Position numbers and translations under genes: made by a program. Below the pieces are notes generated by a model, which saw nothing but the letters and a program-made list of their open reading frames with translations, was not told where the DNA came from and made no database searches. From an uncultured Paracoccaceae bacterium (lineage in GTDB: Bacteria; Pseudomonadota; Alphaproteobacteria; Rhodobacterales; Rhodobacteraceae): a stretch of DNA of 64,000 bases. Numbering within the stretch: the first letter of the stretch is position 1; each line of letters starts with the position of its first letter. The stretch covers positions 1 to 64,000 of the forward strand of contig CAKZTM010000030.1 in NCBI GenBank assembly GCA_937920555.1, given 5' to 3'. Shown piece after piece: positions 44,625 to 52,213 of the stretch.

Positions 44625-45113
44625 ATGTACGATCTATCAATGGTGAAACCCCCCGTGTCGGTAAACATCAGCCGGAGCCGTGATGCGGACCGGACAGTGC
44701 CGCTGCCTGCTTATGAGACCGACGGTGCTGCTGGCATGGATGTACGTGCCAATTTTCCGTTAGGTGAACGGGATAAGACCATTACGGTTGAGCCCGGTGA
44801 GCGCCAGCTCATTCCGACAGGCCTCATCATGGACATCCCAATTGGATACGAGATGCAGGTCCGTCCACGCTCAGGTTTGGCGCTTAAATCAGGTATTACC
44901 TTGGCAAATTCGCCGGGAACAATTGACAGTGATTATCGCGGCGAGATTGGGGTCATTTTGATTAACCTCAGCCTTGATGCGTTTCATGTGGTGCACGGTG
45001 ACCGTGTAGCACAATTCGTATTCGCGCCTGTTACGCGATGCGTGTGGAAAGAGGTCGAGGATCATCCGGCCACTCTGCGTGGGGCAGGGGGCTTCGGTTC
45101 AACCGGAGTTTAG
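44625..45113 (+). CDS. dut: dUTP diphosphatase
   Basis: About 162 residues; hydrolyses dUTP to dUMP, keeping uracil out of DNA. The five trimeric dUTPase motifs can be read: [54 protein letters not shown] and [11 protein letters not shown] 44625 follows GAAGGTGAG; a GTG at 44607 is an alternative. It is probably cotranscribed with coaBC. Confidence 0.95.
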   Translation: MYDLSMVKPPVSVNISRSRDADRTVPLPAYETDGAAGMDVRANFPLGERDKTITVEPGERQLIPTGLIMDIPIGYEMQVRPRSGLALKSGITLANSPGTIDSDYRGEIGVILINLSLDAFHVVHGDRVAQFVFAPVTRCVWKEVEDHPATLRGAGGFGSTGV

Positions 45114-45175
45114 TAGTTTTAGGTGGGGGCGCCGCGCTGTGTGGTGTCTGAATTTGTGTAAGTGGAGTAAAGAAT

Positions 45176-45622
45176 ATGTTGCGTTTGTCTAAAAAATCCG
45201 TCTTGGCGTTGGAAGCCGTGCTGGATGTTGCATTTTATGCGCGTGTAAGCCCGGTCCAATCCCGCGAAATTACCGCACGCCAGGGCATACCTCATCGGTA
45301 TCTTGAGCAGGTCATGCAGCGGCTCGCCCGAGACGGTGTTCTCAAGGGCGTACGTGGCCCGCGCGGAGGGTACATGCTCGCCCGTCCCGGACACGAAGTT
45401 ACTGTCGGTGATATCGTACGGATCGTAAATGACGTTGATCCAGACGATGATGATACGGTTTCAATCTCCGAGTTGGCATCAAAGGTTGTAAGCCCTCTTT
45501 GGTCCGAGATTGAAGGCAATATTCTGAGGTGGTTTGACGACATAACAATCACTGATCTGTGCGACATGGCCGATCGTCGTGGCGTCTCGCCACAGTCCAT
45601 GGTTCATAAAATGGCAGGTTAA
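45176..45622 (+). CDS. Rrf2 family transcriptional regulator without the Fe-S cysteines
   Basis: A 148-residue regulator. The winged helix is LSKKSVLALEAVLDVAFYAR, ITARQGIPHRYLEQVMQRLA, GVRGPRGGYMLARPGHEVTV. Where IscR has three clustered Cys there is an acidic run, VDPDDDDTVSI. Only one Cys is present in the whole protein (near residue 131). It therefore probably does not bind a Fe-S cluster in the IscR way. It is upstream of moeB in the same direction; a functional link is unproven. Confidence 0.85.
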   Translation: MLRLSKKSVLALEAVLDVAFYARVSPVQSREITARQGIPHRYLEQVMQRLARDGVLKGVRGPRGGYMLARPGHEVTVGDIVRIVNDVDPDDDDTVSISELASKVVSPLWSEIEGNILRWFDDITITDLCDMADRRGVSPQSMVHKMAG

Positions 45623-45672
45623 CATCATCCGGTCTCTTGAGTAGGCTCCATTAACCGCTATGGGGTCGACCA

Positions 45673-46437
45673 ATGACTTTTTCTGATGATGAACTGGAAC
45701 GCTACGCCCGCCACATCGTTCTTCGCGAAGTTGGCGGGCCCGGGCAGCGCAAACTATCAAATGCCCGGATTGCATGCATCGGGGCGGGAGGCCTTGGCTC
45801 ACCTGCCCTGATGTATTTGGCCGCCGCGGGCGTAGGAACACTCGGCATTATCGATGATGACATAGTTAGCCTGTCCAATTTACAGCGACAGATCGTGCAC
45901 AAGACAGGCGCCATCGGTCACCCAAAAACCAAGAGTGCACACGCGACACTTGGGCGGATCAATCCCAATGTCTTCGTGGACGAACACCAGTTGCGATTAA
46001 CTAAAGATAATGCTGCAGACATCTTGCGGAGCTACGATCTGATTTTGGACGGATGCGACAACTTCAAAACCCGGTATTTGGTCAACGAGACCTGCGCAAA
46101 ATTTCAGATCCCGCTCATCTCTGGGGCGATCACGCAATGGGAAGGTCAGCTAAGCCTCTTTGATCCCGCCAATGGCACGCCCTGCTATGCTTGTTTATTC
46201 CCTAATGAACCGGCAAAAGGTCTCTCACCGTCCTGTGCTGAAGCTGGGGTCATGGGCGCGCTTGCAGGAATTATCGGCTCCATGATGGCTTGCGAGGCGA
46301 TTAAATATGTCGCCGGGGCAGGACAAACTTTGACAGGCGAGATATTGATCCACGACGCGCTTTGGGGCGAAAGTCGTAAGGTAAAGGTTACTCAAAATCC
46401 CAATTGTAAAATCTGTGCGAAATACGCTCAGCAGTAA
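45673..46437 (+). CDS. moeB: Molybdopterin-synthase adenylyltransferase (HesA/MoeB/ThiF family)
   Basis: A 254-residue E1-like enzyme. It activates the C-terminal Gly of a sulfur-carrier protein (MoaD, possibly ThiS). RYARHIVLREVGGPGQRKL, the ATP loop ACIGAGGLGSPALMYLAAAG and LSNLQRQIVH are the MoeB pattern. Zinc-binding Cys pairs occur as PCYACLF and CKICAK. MoeB and ThiF are hard to separate by eye; MoeB is favoured because of the motif set and absence of thiamine genes. Confidence 0.88.
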   Translation: MTFSDDELERYARHIVLREVGGPGQRKLSNARIACIGAGGLGSPALMYLAAAGVGTLGIIDDDIVSLSNLQRQIVHKTGAIGHPKTKSAHATLGRINPNVFVDEHQLRLTKDNAADILRSYDLILDGCDNFKTRYLVNETCAKFQIPLISGAITQWEGQLSLFDPANGTPCYACLFPNEPAKGLSPSCAEAGVMGALAGIIGSMMACEAIKYVAGAGQTLTGEILIHDALWGESRKVKVTQNPNCKICAKYAQQ

Positions 46438-46471
46438 TTTGTAGAAATTTGGAACCGCAGATCTTAAACGA

Positions 46472-47401
46472 TTAAAATCCGACCCGGTCGCTACCTTTAA
46501 GATCCAAAATCTTCCGTGCGTCATCGGGTGTGGCCACATCCAATCCCAACCCCTCAACAATCCCGCGTACGAGATGCACTTGCTCTGCGTTGCTTGATGC
46601 CATTTTTCCCGGCCCCACCCAAAGACTGTCCTCCAAACCAACACGAATATTGCCGCCCATGGCGGCAGCCTGTGCGGCAATGGCCATCTGGGAGCGACCC
46701 GCTCCCAAAACTGACCACACATAGTCTTCTCCAAACAGACGATCCGCAGTCCGTCTCATGTGCAAAACCTCTTCGGGATGGCCTCCGATCCCCCCCAGCA
46801 AACCAAATACGGTCTGAACAAACAAAGGCGGTTTCACCAAACCTTGGTCCAAAAAATACTTCAAATTGTGAAGATGGGCGGTATCGTAACACTCAAATTC
46901 AAACCGGGTGCCTGACCCTCCCAAAGTCTCCAGAACAAATGCTATATCCTCAAATGAGTTTCGGAAAACAATATCACGGTTACCCAAATGAGCCGCTTCC
47001 CAATCGTGCTCAAAAGACTTGAATCGATCAAGCATTCCAAACAAGCCAAAGTTCATGGACCCCATATTCAGCGATGCAACTTCGGGCTGATGCACCGCTG
47101 CGGGCCGCACTCTCTCATCAACTTTCATTTGGGGCGAGCCCCCTGTAGTCAAATTTAAAACAGCGTTGGTCCGCTGCTTTATGACGCCTAAAAACGGCGT
47201 GAAGGCCTCCGCTGATTGATCAGGCCGCCCATCTACCGGATCCCGCGCATGCAAATGCACGATCGCCGCCCCAGCCTCGGCGGCTTCAATCGCGGCATCA
47301 GCGATTTCCGAGGCTGTGACAGGCAAGGCCTTTGACATCGACGGTGTATGGATCGCCCCGGTGACAGCACATGTGATAATGACCTTACGCTTGACCGCCA
47401 T
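46472..47401 (-). CDS. 3-keto-5-aminohexanoate cleavage protein (BKACE, DUF849)
   Basis: About 309 residues. A zinc TIM-barrel that condenses a beta-keto acid with acetyl-CoA to give acetoacetate and a new CoA ester. VIITCAVTGAIHTPSMSKAL, AAIVHLHARDP with the zinc His pair, LNLTTGG, SLNMGSMNFG and GGNIRVGLEDSLW are diagnostic. The substrate of this member is not known; roseobacter ones are often linked to carnitine. The ATG at 47401 has GGGAGGG upstream. Divergent from an SDR gene with 57 bases between starts. Confidence 0.9.
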   Translation of the reverse strand: MAVKRKVIITCAVTGAIHTPSMSKALPVTASEIADAAIEAAEAGAAIVHLHARDPVDGRPDQSAEAFTPFLGVIKQRTNAVLNLTTGGSPQMKVDERVRPAAVHQPEVASLNMGSMNFGLFGMLDRFKSFEHDWEAAHLGNRDIVFRNSFEDIAFVLETLGGSGTRFEFECYDTAHLHNLKYFLDQGLVKPPLFVQTVFGLLGGIGGHPEEVLHMRRTADRLFGEDYVWSVLGAGRSQMAIAAQAAAMGGNIRVGLEDSLWVGPGKMASSNAEQVHLVRGIVEGLGLDVATPDDARKILDLKGSDRVGF

Positions 47402-47458
47402 TGCGCGCCCTCCCGATTTTCTCCAACATTGCATGATCCATACAGGGAGGGAACACCG

Positions 47459-48214
47459 ATGGACCTAAATCTTGAAGGTCACCGCGTCATCGTAACAGCC
47501 GGAGCGTCTGGTATCGGCCTTAAGATCGCTGAAGCCTTTCGCGATGAAGGGGCAAATGTCTGGATTTGTGATCTGAACCCGACCAGTATTAGTGGTGTTA
47601 GCTCGGCAGTGTGTGACGTTGCCAACCGCAATCAAGTTGGTGATTTCTTTGGTACGGCTGTGGATGATTTGGGCGGTCTGGATTGCCTTGTGAACAATGC
47701 AGGCATTGCTGGCCCGACCGCCAATATTGAGGATATTGATCCCGCTGACTGGGATGAGTGCCTCACGGTCTGCCTGACCAGTCAGTTCAACTTCGCGCGG
47801 CTGGCCATGCCCTATCTTAAAGCTTCCTCCAACCCATCGATGGCCAACTTGTCCTCAATGGCGGGTCGCGTGGGCTTTGCGCAACGCACCGCTTACGCGG
47901 CAGCAAAATGGGGCGTTGTCGGGCTCACAAAATCCTTATCCATGGAAGGCGGCTCAAGCGGTGTCCGCGTCAATGCCATACTCCCAGGGTTGGTGGCCGG
48001 TGATCGCCAGAGGCGAGTTCTTTCGGCAAAGGCAGAAGCCAAGAACTTAAAGTTTTCTGAAATGGAGGCGCAGGCCTTTTCGTACACGTCAATCAAGGAT
48101 TATGTTGAGCCCAACCAGATTGCGGACCAAATCGTTTATCTGGCAAGTGATCGAGCTCGGACGATTTCCGGCCAAGCCATTTCGGTCTGTGGCGATACAC
48201 AAATGCTGGCCTAG
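47459..48214 (+). CDS. Short-chain dehydrogenase/reductase
   Basis: About 251 residues. The NAD(P) loop is TAGASGIGLKIAEAF; the NNAG motif is LVNNAGIAGP; the catalytic Ser and the Tyr-Lys pair are in NLSSMAGRVG and TAYAAAKWGVVG; and the C-terminal ISGQAISVCG is standard. The ATG at 47459 is preceded by AGGGAGGG. The shared divergent promoter with the BKACE gene suggests the two belong to one catabolic route, with the SDR perhaps oxidising the hydroxy precursor of the keto acid. Confidence 0.9.
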   Translation: MDLNLEGHRVIVTAGASGIGLKIAEAFRDEGANVWICDLNPTSISGVSSAVCDVANRNQVGDFFGTAVDDLGGLDCLVNNAGIAGPTANIEDIDPADWDECLTVCLTSQFNFARLAMPYLKASSNPSMANLSSMAGRVGFAQRTAYAAAKWGVVGLTKSLSMEGGSSGVRVNAILPGLVAGDRQRRVLSAKAEAKNLKFSEMEAQAFSYTSIKDYVEPNQIADQIVYLASDRARTISGQAISVCGDTQMLA

Positions 48215-48276
48215 CAACTAACTATTCTAGGGAACGCAACGTTCGACTAAGCGCCAATTTTATGGAGGCCAGTGTT

Positions 48277-49017
48277 CTATCCTGCGTAGGGTCTTAAGAC
48301 TTCGTTCTCAACGACCCGCCGAAACAACACAATGCTCTTAGACGAGTGACGCGGATCATAAGTAAAGTTCTTTAGTTCCAGGGCGCGGAACAATTTTTGC
48401 ACACCTTTAAGCCCCGTTACGTGGTCATGCAGCTCAAGATAAATGCGGGTAACATTGGACAAGTCCGCATCTTCGAACAGAAAGCTCTCGGCACCCTCAA
48501 TGTCGCATACTATGAGGGATATTTCCTCATCTTTTATCAAGTCATTAAGGCTCTCTGTCGGAACACTAACGGTAGCCTGATAAGGATTTGGTCCTGCCGC
48601 GAGTGATCCCATCCAGAAATCCTGGCGAAGATAAAAGGTCATAGCGTCGATTGGCTCATTGGTCAGAACAGCATTGCGACGTTCGACCTTCTTTACACCG
48701 TTTACATGGTGAAGGCGTTCCATATATCCCATCAGGTTTGGATTGGCCTCGACCGCAATCACCTTGTCCACACTTGAGTGCCTGTCGAGAAGCGTGGAGA
48801 TGAACCCAATCCCCGCCCCAATTTCCAAAACCCTATCACCCGGCTCGACGATGTGGGGAAGCTCAAGCGCTTCCTCCGCCTCAAAAGCGCCGGCTATGAT
48901 CGCGTTTTCGATTGCAGGTGTAATGATCTCGGGTGCCACCGGAATAAGAACGCCATGCGTTTCATAATTCTCAACGGGAGCCTGCTCATCAAATGCTATC
49001 TCAATTCTTTCAACCAT
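48277..49017 (-). CDS. FkbM family methyltransferase
   Basis: A 246-residue SAM-dependent methyltransferase. RVLEIGAGIGFISTLLDRHS is the SAM loop; VIAVEANPNLMGYMERLHHV and LIVCDIEGAESFLFEDADLS follow the FkbM pattern; a C-terminal IYLELHDHVTGLKGV is present. Members methylate sugars or small molecules. There is no glycan operon directly around it. It stands alone between an SDR and the regA region. Confidence 0.82.
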   Translation of the reverse strand: MVERIEIAFDEQAPVENYETHGVLIPVAPEIITPAIENAIIAGAFEAEEALELPHIVEPGDRVLEIGAGIGFISTLLDRHSSVDKVIAVEANPNLMGYMERLHHVNGVKKVERRNAVLTNEPIDAMTFYLRQDFWMGSLAAGPNPYQATVSVPTESLNDLIKDEEISLIVCDIEGAESFLFEDADLSNVTRIYLELHDHVTGLKGVQKLFRALELKNFTYDPRHSSKSIVLFRRVVENEVLRPYAG

Positions 49018-49205
49018 AGGTTTAGTTAACCACTATTGTTTCGCCTGTCCAGCGCTTTTCTCGGAACTACAGGCCACACAAATAGATCCACCTTACGGAC
49101 TAAGATGCCGTGCCGTCTCGCCGTTGATTACGTTAAACAGTGAAGTTCAATTAGAGCATACGCTCTTCAAAAGGATGAATTTCTATTTTTTTTCAGGGGT
49201 TTATA

Positions 49206-49231
49206 ATTTCAATTTATAGAAAAATTGAAAT
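49206..49231. terminator. AT-rich inverted repeat after regA
   Basis: ATTTCAATTT (49206-49215) pairs perfectly with AAATTGAAAT (49222-49231) across a 6-base loop. It lies about 50 bases beyond the regA stop on its strand. The stem is wholly AT-rich except one pair per arm, so termination would be weak. It might also be a protein-binding site. The remainder of 49018-49282 has no gene. Confidence 0.3.
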
Positions 49232-49282
49232 AGCGCTAAAGCATGCAAGCGCCGAAATACCACGCAAATATACACACCAATT

Positions 49283-49837
49283 TTATTTTGGGCTGCGTTT
49301 TGCCAAGATTCTCTGGAGTGTTCTACGATGCATGTTAAGGCGTCTCGCTGTCTCGGATACATTACGATCGCACAATTCATAAACACGCTGGATGTGTTCC
49401 CAGCGCACCCGATCCGCAGACATTGGATTATCGGGCGGAGGCGGTTTAACCTCTTCATTTGCGAGCAACGTATTCGTAATATCGTTCGCATCAGCTGGCT
49501 TGGATAGATAGTCCGTTGCGCCTATTTTTACCGCCGCGACGGCCGTCGCTATAGCACCATACCCGGTTAGGACGATAATCCGTGCCTCGGGTCGTTTCTC
49601 GCGGAGCGCCTCAACAATATCCAGCCCATTTCCATCTTCAAGACGCAAATCGACCACAGCATAGGCAGGCGTCTTGGCCGCAACAATCGAACGTCCCTGC
49701 GCAACGCTCTGCGCAATTAGGGGCTCAAAACCGCGCTTTTCCATAGCGCGCGCCAGTCTGCGCACAAACGGTTCGTCATCATCAACAAGAAGAAGCGTGT
49801 TGTCAGCGCCAATTTCTCTGAGTTGTCCCGGTTCCAT
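49283..49837 (-). CDS. regA: Redox response regulator RegA (PrrA/ActR)
   Basis: A 184-residue response regulator of the RegBA global redox system. The receiver has acidic pocket LLLVDDDEPF and phosphorylated Asp D63 in VVDLRLEDGNG, with IIVLTGYGAIATAVAAVKIG. A Pro-rich linker (EVKPPPPDNP) precedes a Fis-type helix-turn-helix NVSETARRLNMHRRTLQRIL. In relatives it controls respiration, carbon fixation, nitrogen and photosynthesis genes. The kinase gene regB lies beyond senC on the opposite strand, the usual arrangement. Confidence 0.95.
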   Translation of the reverse strand: MEPGQLREIGADNTLLLVDDDEPFVRRLARAMEKRGFEPLIAQSVAQGRSIVAAKTPAYAVVDLRLEDGNGLDIVEALREKRPEARIIVLTGYGAIATAVAAVKIGATDYLSKPADANDITNTLLANEEVKPPPPDNPMSADRVRWEHIQRVYELCDRNVSETARRLNMHRRTLQRILAKRSPK

Positions 49838-49933
49838 ATAGCCTTCTGCTCCTGCGTATACCTCAGCTTAAAGCAGAAGTTCTAAATGGGGAACTATCTT
49901 TAACGTAGTCCATTTTGATCCACGCGCACCCCA

Positions 49934-50578
49934 TCAAATCTGGTCAACAAAACATCCAATCCGTTCCGCCATCTGTTCTGCCGGCAGATCGCGTCGGAAG
50001 ACTTCAACCAACCCAATCTCCGGCTCCATCAAATAGGTCAGCGTGGAGTGATCCATCAAGTAGTCTTCGCCATCCCCGTTCTTGGAAAAGTAAACCCTGT
50101 AGGCCTTTGCCACATCGATGATTTGTTGCTCACTACCGGTCAGGCCAATCATGTCCTCGTCGAAATAATCTGTGAACTCCTTCATCACCTCAGGCGTATC
50201 TCGCATAGCGTCTACAGTGATGAAAAGATCACCGATGGGCTGTCCTCGGTCACGCAGGATGGTCGCCACCTCAGCGTTACGAACACCGTCCAAAGGACAG
50301 ACATCTGGGCAGTAGCTGTATCCGAAATAAACCAAAGTTGGCCCTGTGATAACATCTTTCTCTGTCACTTCGACGCCGTTTTCATCCATGAGCGTAAAGG
50401 GGCCCCCGATGACATCGCCGATACCCGCAATATTCGTGGTTCGGCATTGCGCGAAGCGATCTCCACCCGGTGGGCGCATATACGCAAAAAAGAGTGTAGC
50501 CAGCAGCCCCAAGATGACCGCCAAGACACCTAGAGACGCGAACAGCTTCGCGCTGTATGGGATCGGTTTTCTCGCCAT
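49934..50578 (-). CDS. senC: SCO1/SenC family copper protein (PrrC)
   Basis: A 214-residue membrane-anchored thioredoxin-fold protein. An N-terminal anchor (KLFASLGVLAVILGLLATLF) is followed by copper ligands C90 and C94 in YSYCPDVCPLDG and H177 in YLMDHSTL. It helps build the CuA or CuB centre of cytochrome c oxidase and is tied to RegB signalling in Rhodobacter. The gene sits between regA and divergent regB. The ATG at 50578 follows AAGAGA. Confidence 0.93.
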   Translation of the reverse strand: MARKPIPYSAKLFASLGVLAVILGLLATLFFAYMRPPGGDRFAQCRTTNIAGIGDVIGGPFTLMDENGVEVTEKDVITGPTLVYFGYSYCPDVCPLDGVRNAEVATILRDRGQPIGDLFITVDAMRDTPEVMKEFTDYFDEDMIGLTGSEQQIIDVAKAYRVYFSKNGDGEDYLMDHSTLTYLMEPEIGLVEVFRRDLPAEQMAERIGCFVDQI

Positions 50579-50695
50579 TGAAGATCTCTTTTCAAACTTG
50601 GTTGACCCTAATGTCATCTTGATCTCGAAAGTTTCAAGGGGTCAGACTGACGCAACAGCTTGGAGACGGCACGCTCCAGCTGTAAAAGCAACGTC

Positions 50696-52135
50696 ATGAA
50701 TGCAGTTTCTTCATCTTCGAATTCGCTGACCGTATCAAGCATCAGTCGGCCAAATTGGGTTCGCCTGCGCACTCTGGTGGCGCTCCGGTGGCTCGCAATT
50801 GGGGGTCAGATATCTGCCATCCTGATTGCCAGCACGGTTTTGGGTATCAATCTTCGATTAGATTTATGCGGACTGGCCATCGCGGCATCAATCGTTTTTA
50901 ACATCGTAGCCCTGCTGAGCTATCCGGCGAATAAGCGGCTAAACGAAGTAAGTGTGACGCTGACACTGCTGTTCGACGTCACGCAGTTGATTATTTTACT
51001 TTATCTCACAGGCGGTTTGAGCAACCCGTTTTCGCTCCTGCTACTTGCTCCGGTCACGATTTCGGCAACGGCACTTACTTTGGCCTCCACGCTAATCGTC
51101 GGGACAGTGGCGATTGGGGCGATTACGATACTCGTGTTCAACTATGAGCCCCTCAACCTGATGGATGGCACCGTCATCGAGCTCCCAACGCTTCTGATAG
51201 CGGGGATGTGGTCATCACTGGTGATCGGGATTGTTTTTCTGGCCGGATATGCCCGCAGGATTACTGTCGATAACTTGTCCATGTCGCAGGCACTTTATGC
51301 CACCCAAATGGCCTTGGCCCGTGAGCAACAACTCACGGCGCTTGGCGGCGTTGTCGCGGCCGCAGCGCATGAATTGGGCACCCCTTTGGCCACCATAAAG
51401 TTAGTATCCACCGAGCTTGCCGAAGAATTGACAGATCGCACCGATTTATTGGAGGACGTTAATCTCATCAAATCGCAGTCAGAGAGATGCAGAGACATCC
51501 TTCGCGATATGGGAAGTGGGGGGCGTGATGATGCTTTGCTGCGCCACGCGCCGCTGTCTGCGGTCATCATGGAGGCGGCCCAACCCCACCTAAATCGCGG
51601 TAAGAACGTCATAGTCCGCATCGACGGCATCGCATCAAATTTGGAGCTGCCCGAGCAACCCCTTATCCCAAGGCACCCCGAGATTGTGCACGGTATCCGA
51701 AATCTTATCCAAAATGCGGTGGACTTCGCGCAACAGACCGTTTGGGTCGACATGACTTGGGACGAAGACACGATCTCGCTTACAATTGGGGATGACGGTG
51801 CAGGTTTCGCGCCCGATCTCGCTGGCCGTTTGGGTGAACCTTATGTAGGAACCCGCAAGCGTAATACCCAAAAAGACACGATCCGACCTGATTATGATGG
51901 AATGGGTTTGGGTCTTTTTATCGCGAAAACGCTTTTAGAAAGAACCGGCGCATCGTTACATTTTTCAAATGCCCCTGCATTGGACATTGATGCCAGCGAC
52001 CGGGCTCAAACTCCGCAAGAACTCGCACAACCAAGTGGCGCAATTGTCGAGGTAAACTGGGAGCGCGATGGCTTGGTCAATGAAAACGACCCAACCCGCG
52101 AACCTCTGGGTCAAAATGAGTTAAACCTCCCCTAG
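50696..52135 (+). CDS. regB: Redox sensor histidine kinase RegB (PrrB/ActS)
   Basis: A 479-residue sensor kinase with six hydrophobic segments. The quinone-sensing motif GGLSNPF is at 106-112. The H-box AAAAHELGTPLATIKL has H225. The redox-active Cys is C265 in SQSERCRDIL, at the same residue number as in Rhodobacter RegB. The ATPase domain has N-box IRNLIQNAVDFA and G-box GDDGAGFAP. The start at 50696 is chosen by homology; a TTG at 50660 would add 12 residues. Confidence 0.95.
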   Translation: MNAVSSSSNSLTVSSISRPNWVRLRTLVALRWLAIGGQISAILIASTVLGINLRLDLCGLAIAASIVFNIVALLSYPANKRLNEVSVTLTLLFDVTQLIILLYLTGGLSNPFSLLLLAPVTISATALTLASTLIVGTVAIGAITILVFNYEPLNLMDGTVIELPTLLIAGMWSSLVIGIVFLAGYARRITVDNLSMSQALYATQMALAREQQLTALGGVVAAAAHELGTPLATIKLVSTELAEELTDRTDLLEDVNLIKSQSERCRDILRDMGSGGRDDALLRHAPLSAVIMEAAQPHLNRGKNVIVRIDGIASNLELPEQPLIPRHPEIVHGIRNLIQNAVDFAQQTVWVDMTWDEDTISLTIGDDGAGFAPDLAGRLGEPYVGTRKRNTQKDTIRPDYDGMGLGLFIAKTLLERTGASLHFSNAPALDIDASDRAQTPQELAQPSGAIVEVNWERDGLVNENDPTREPLGQNELNLP

Positions 52136-52213
52136 GCCCAACCCGCAAATCCTTAATCTTTTGTTAATGTGATTACTCCTAATAACACTTAACAATTTGA
52201 AAGGTTCTCAAAC

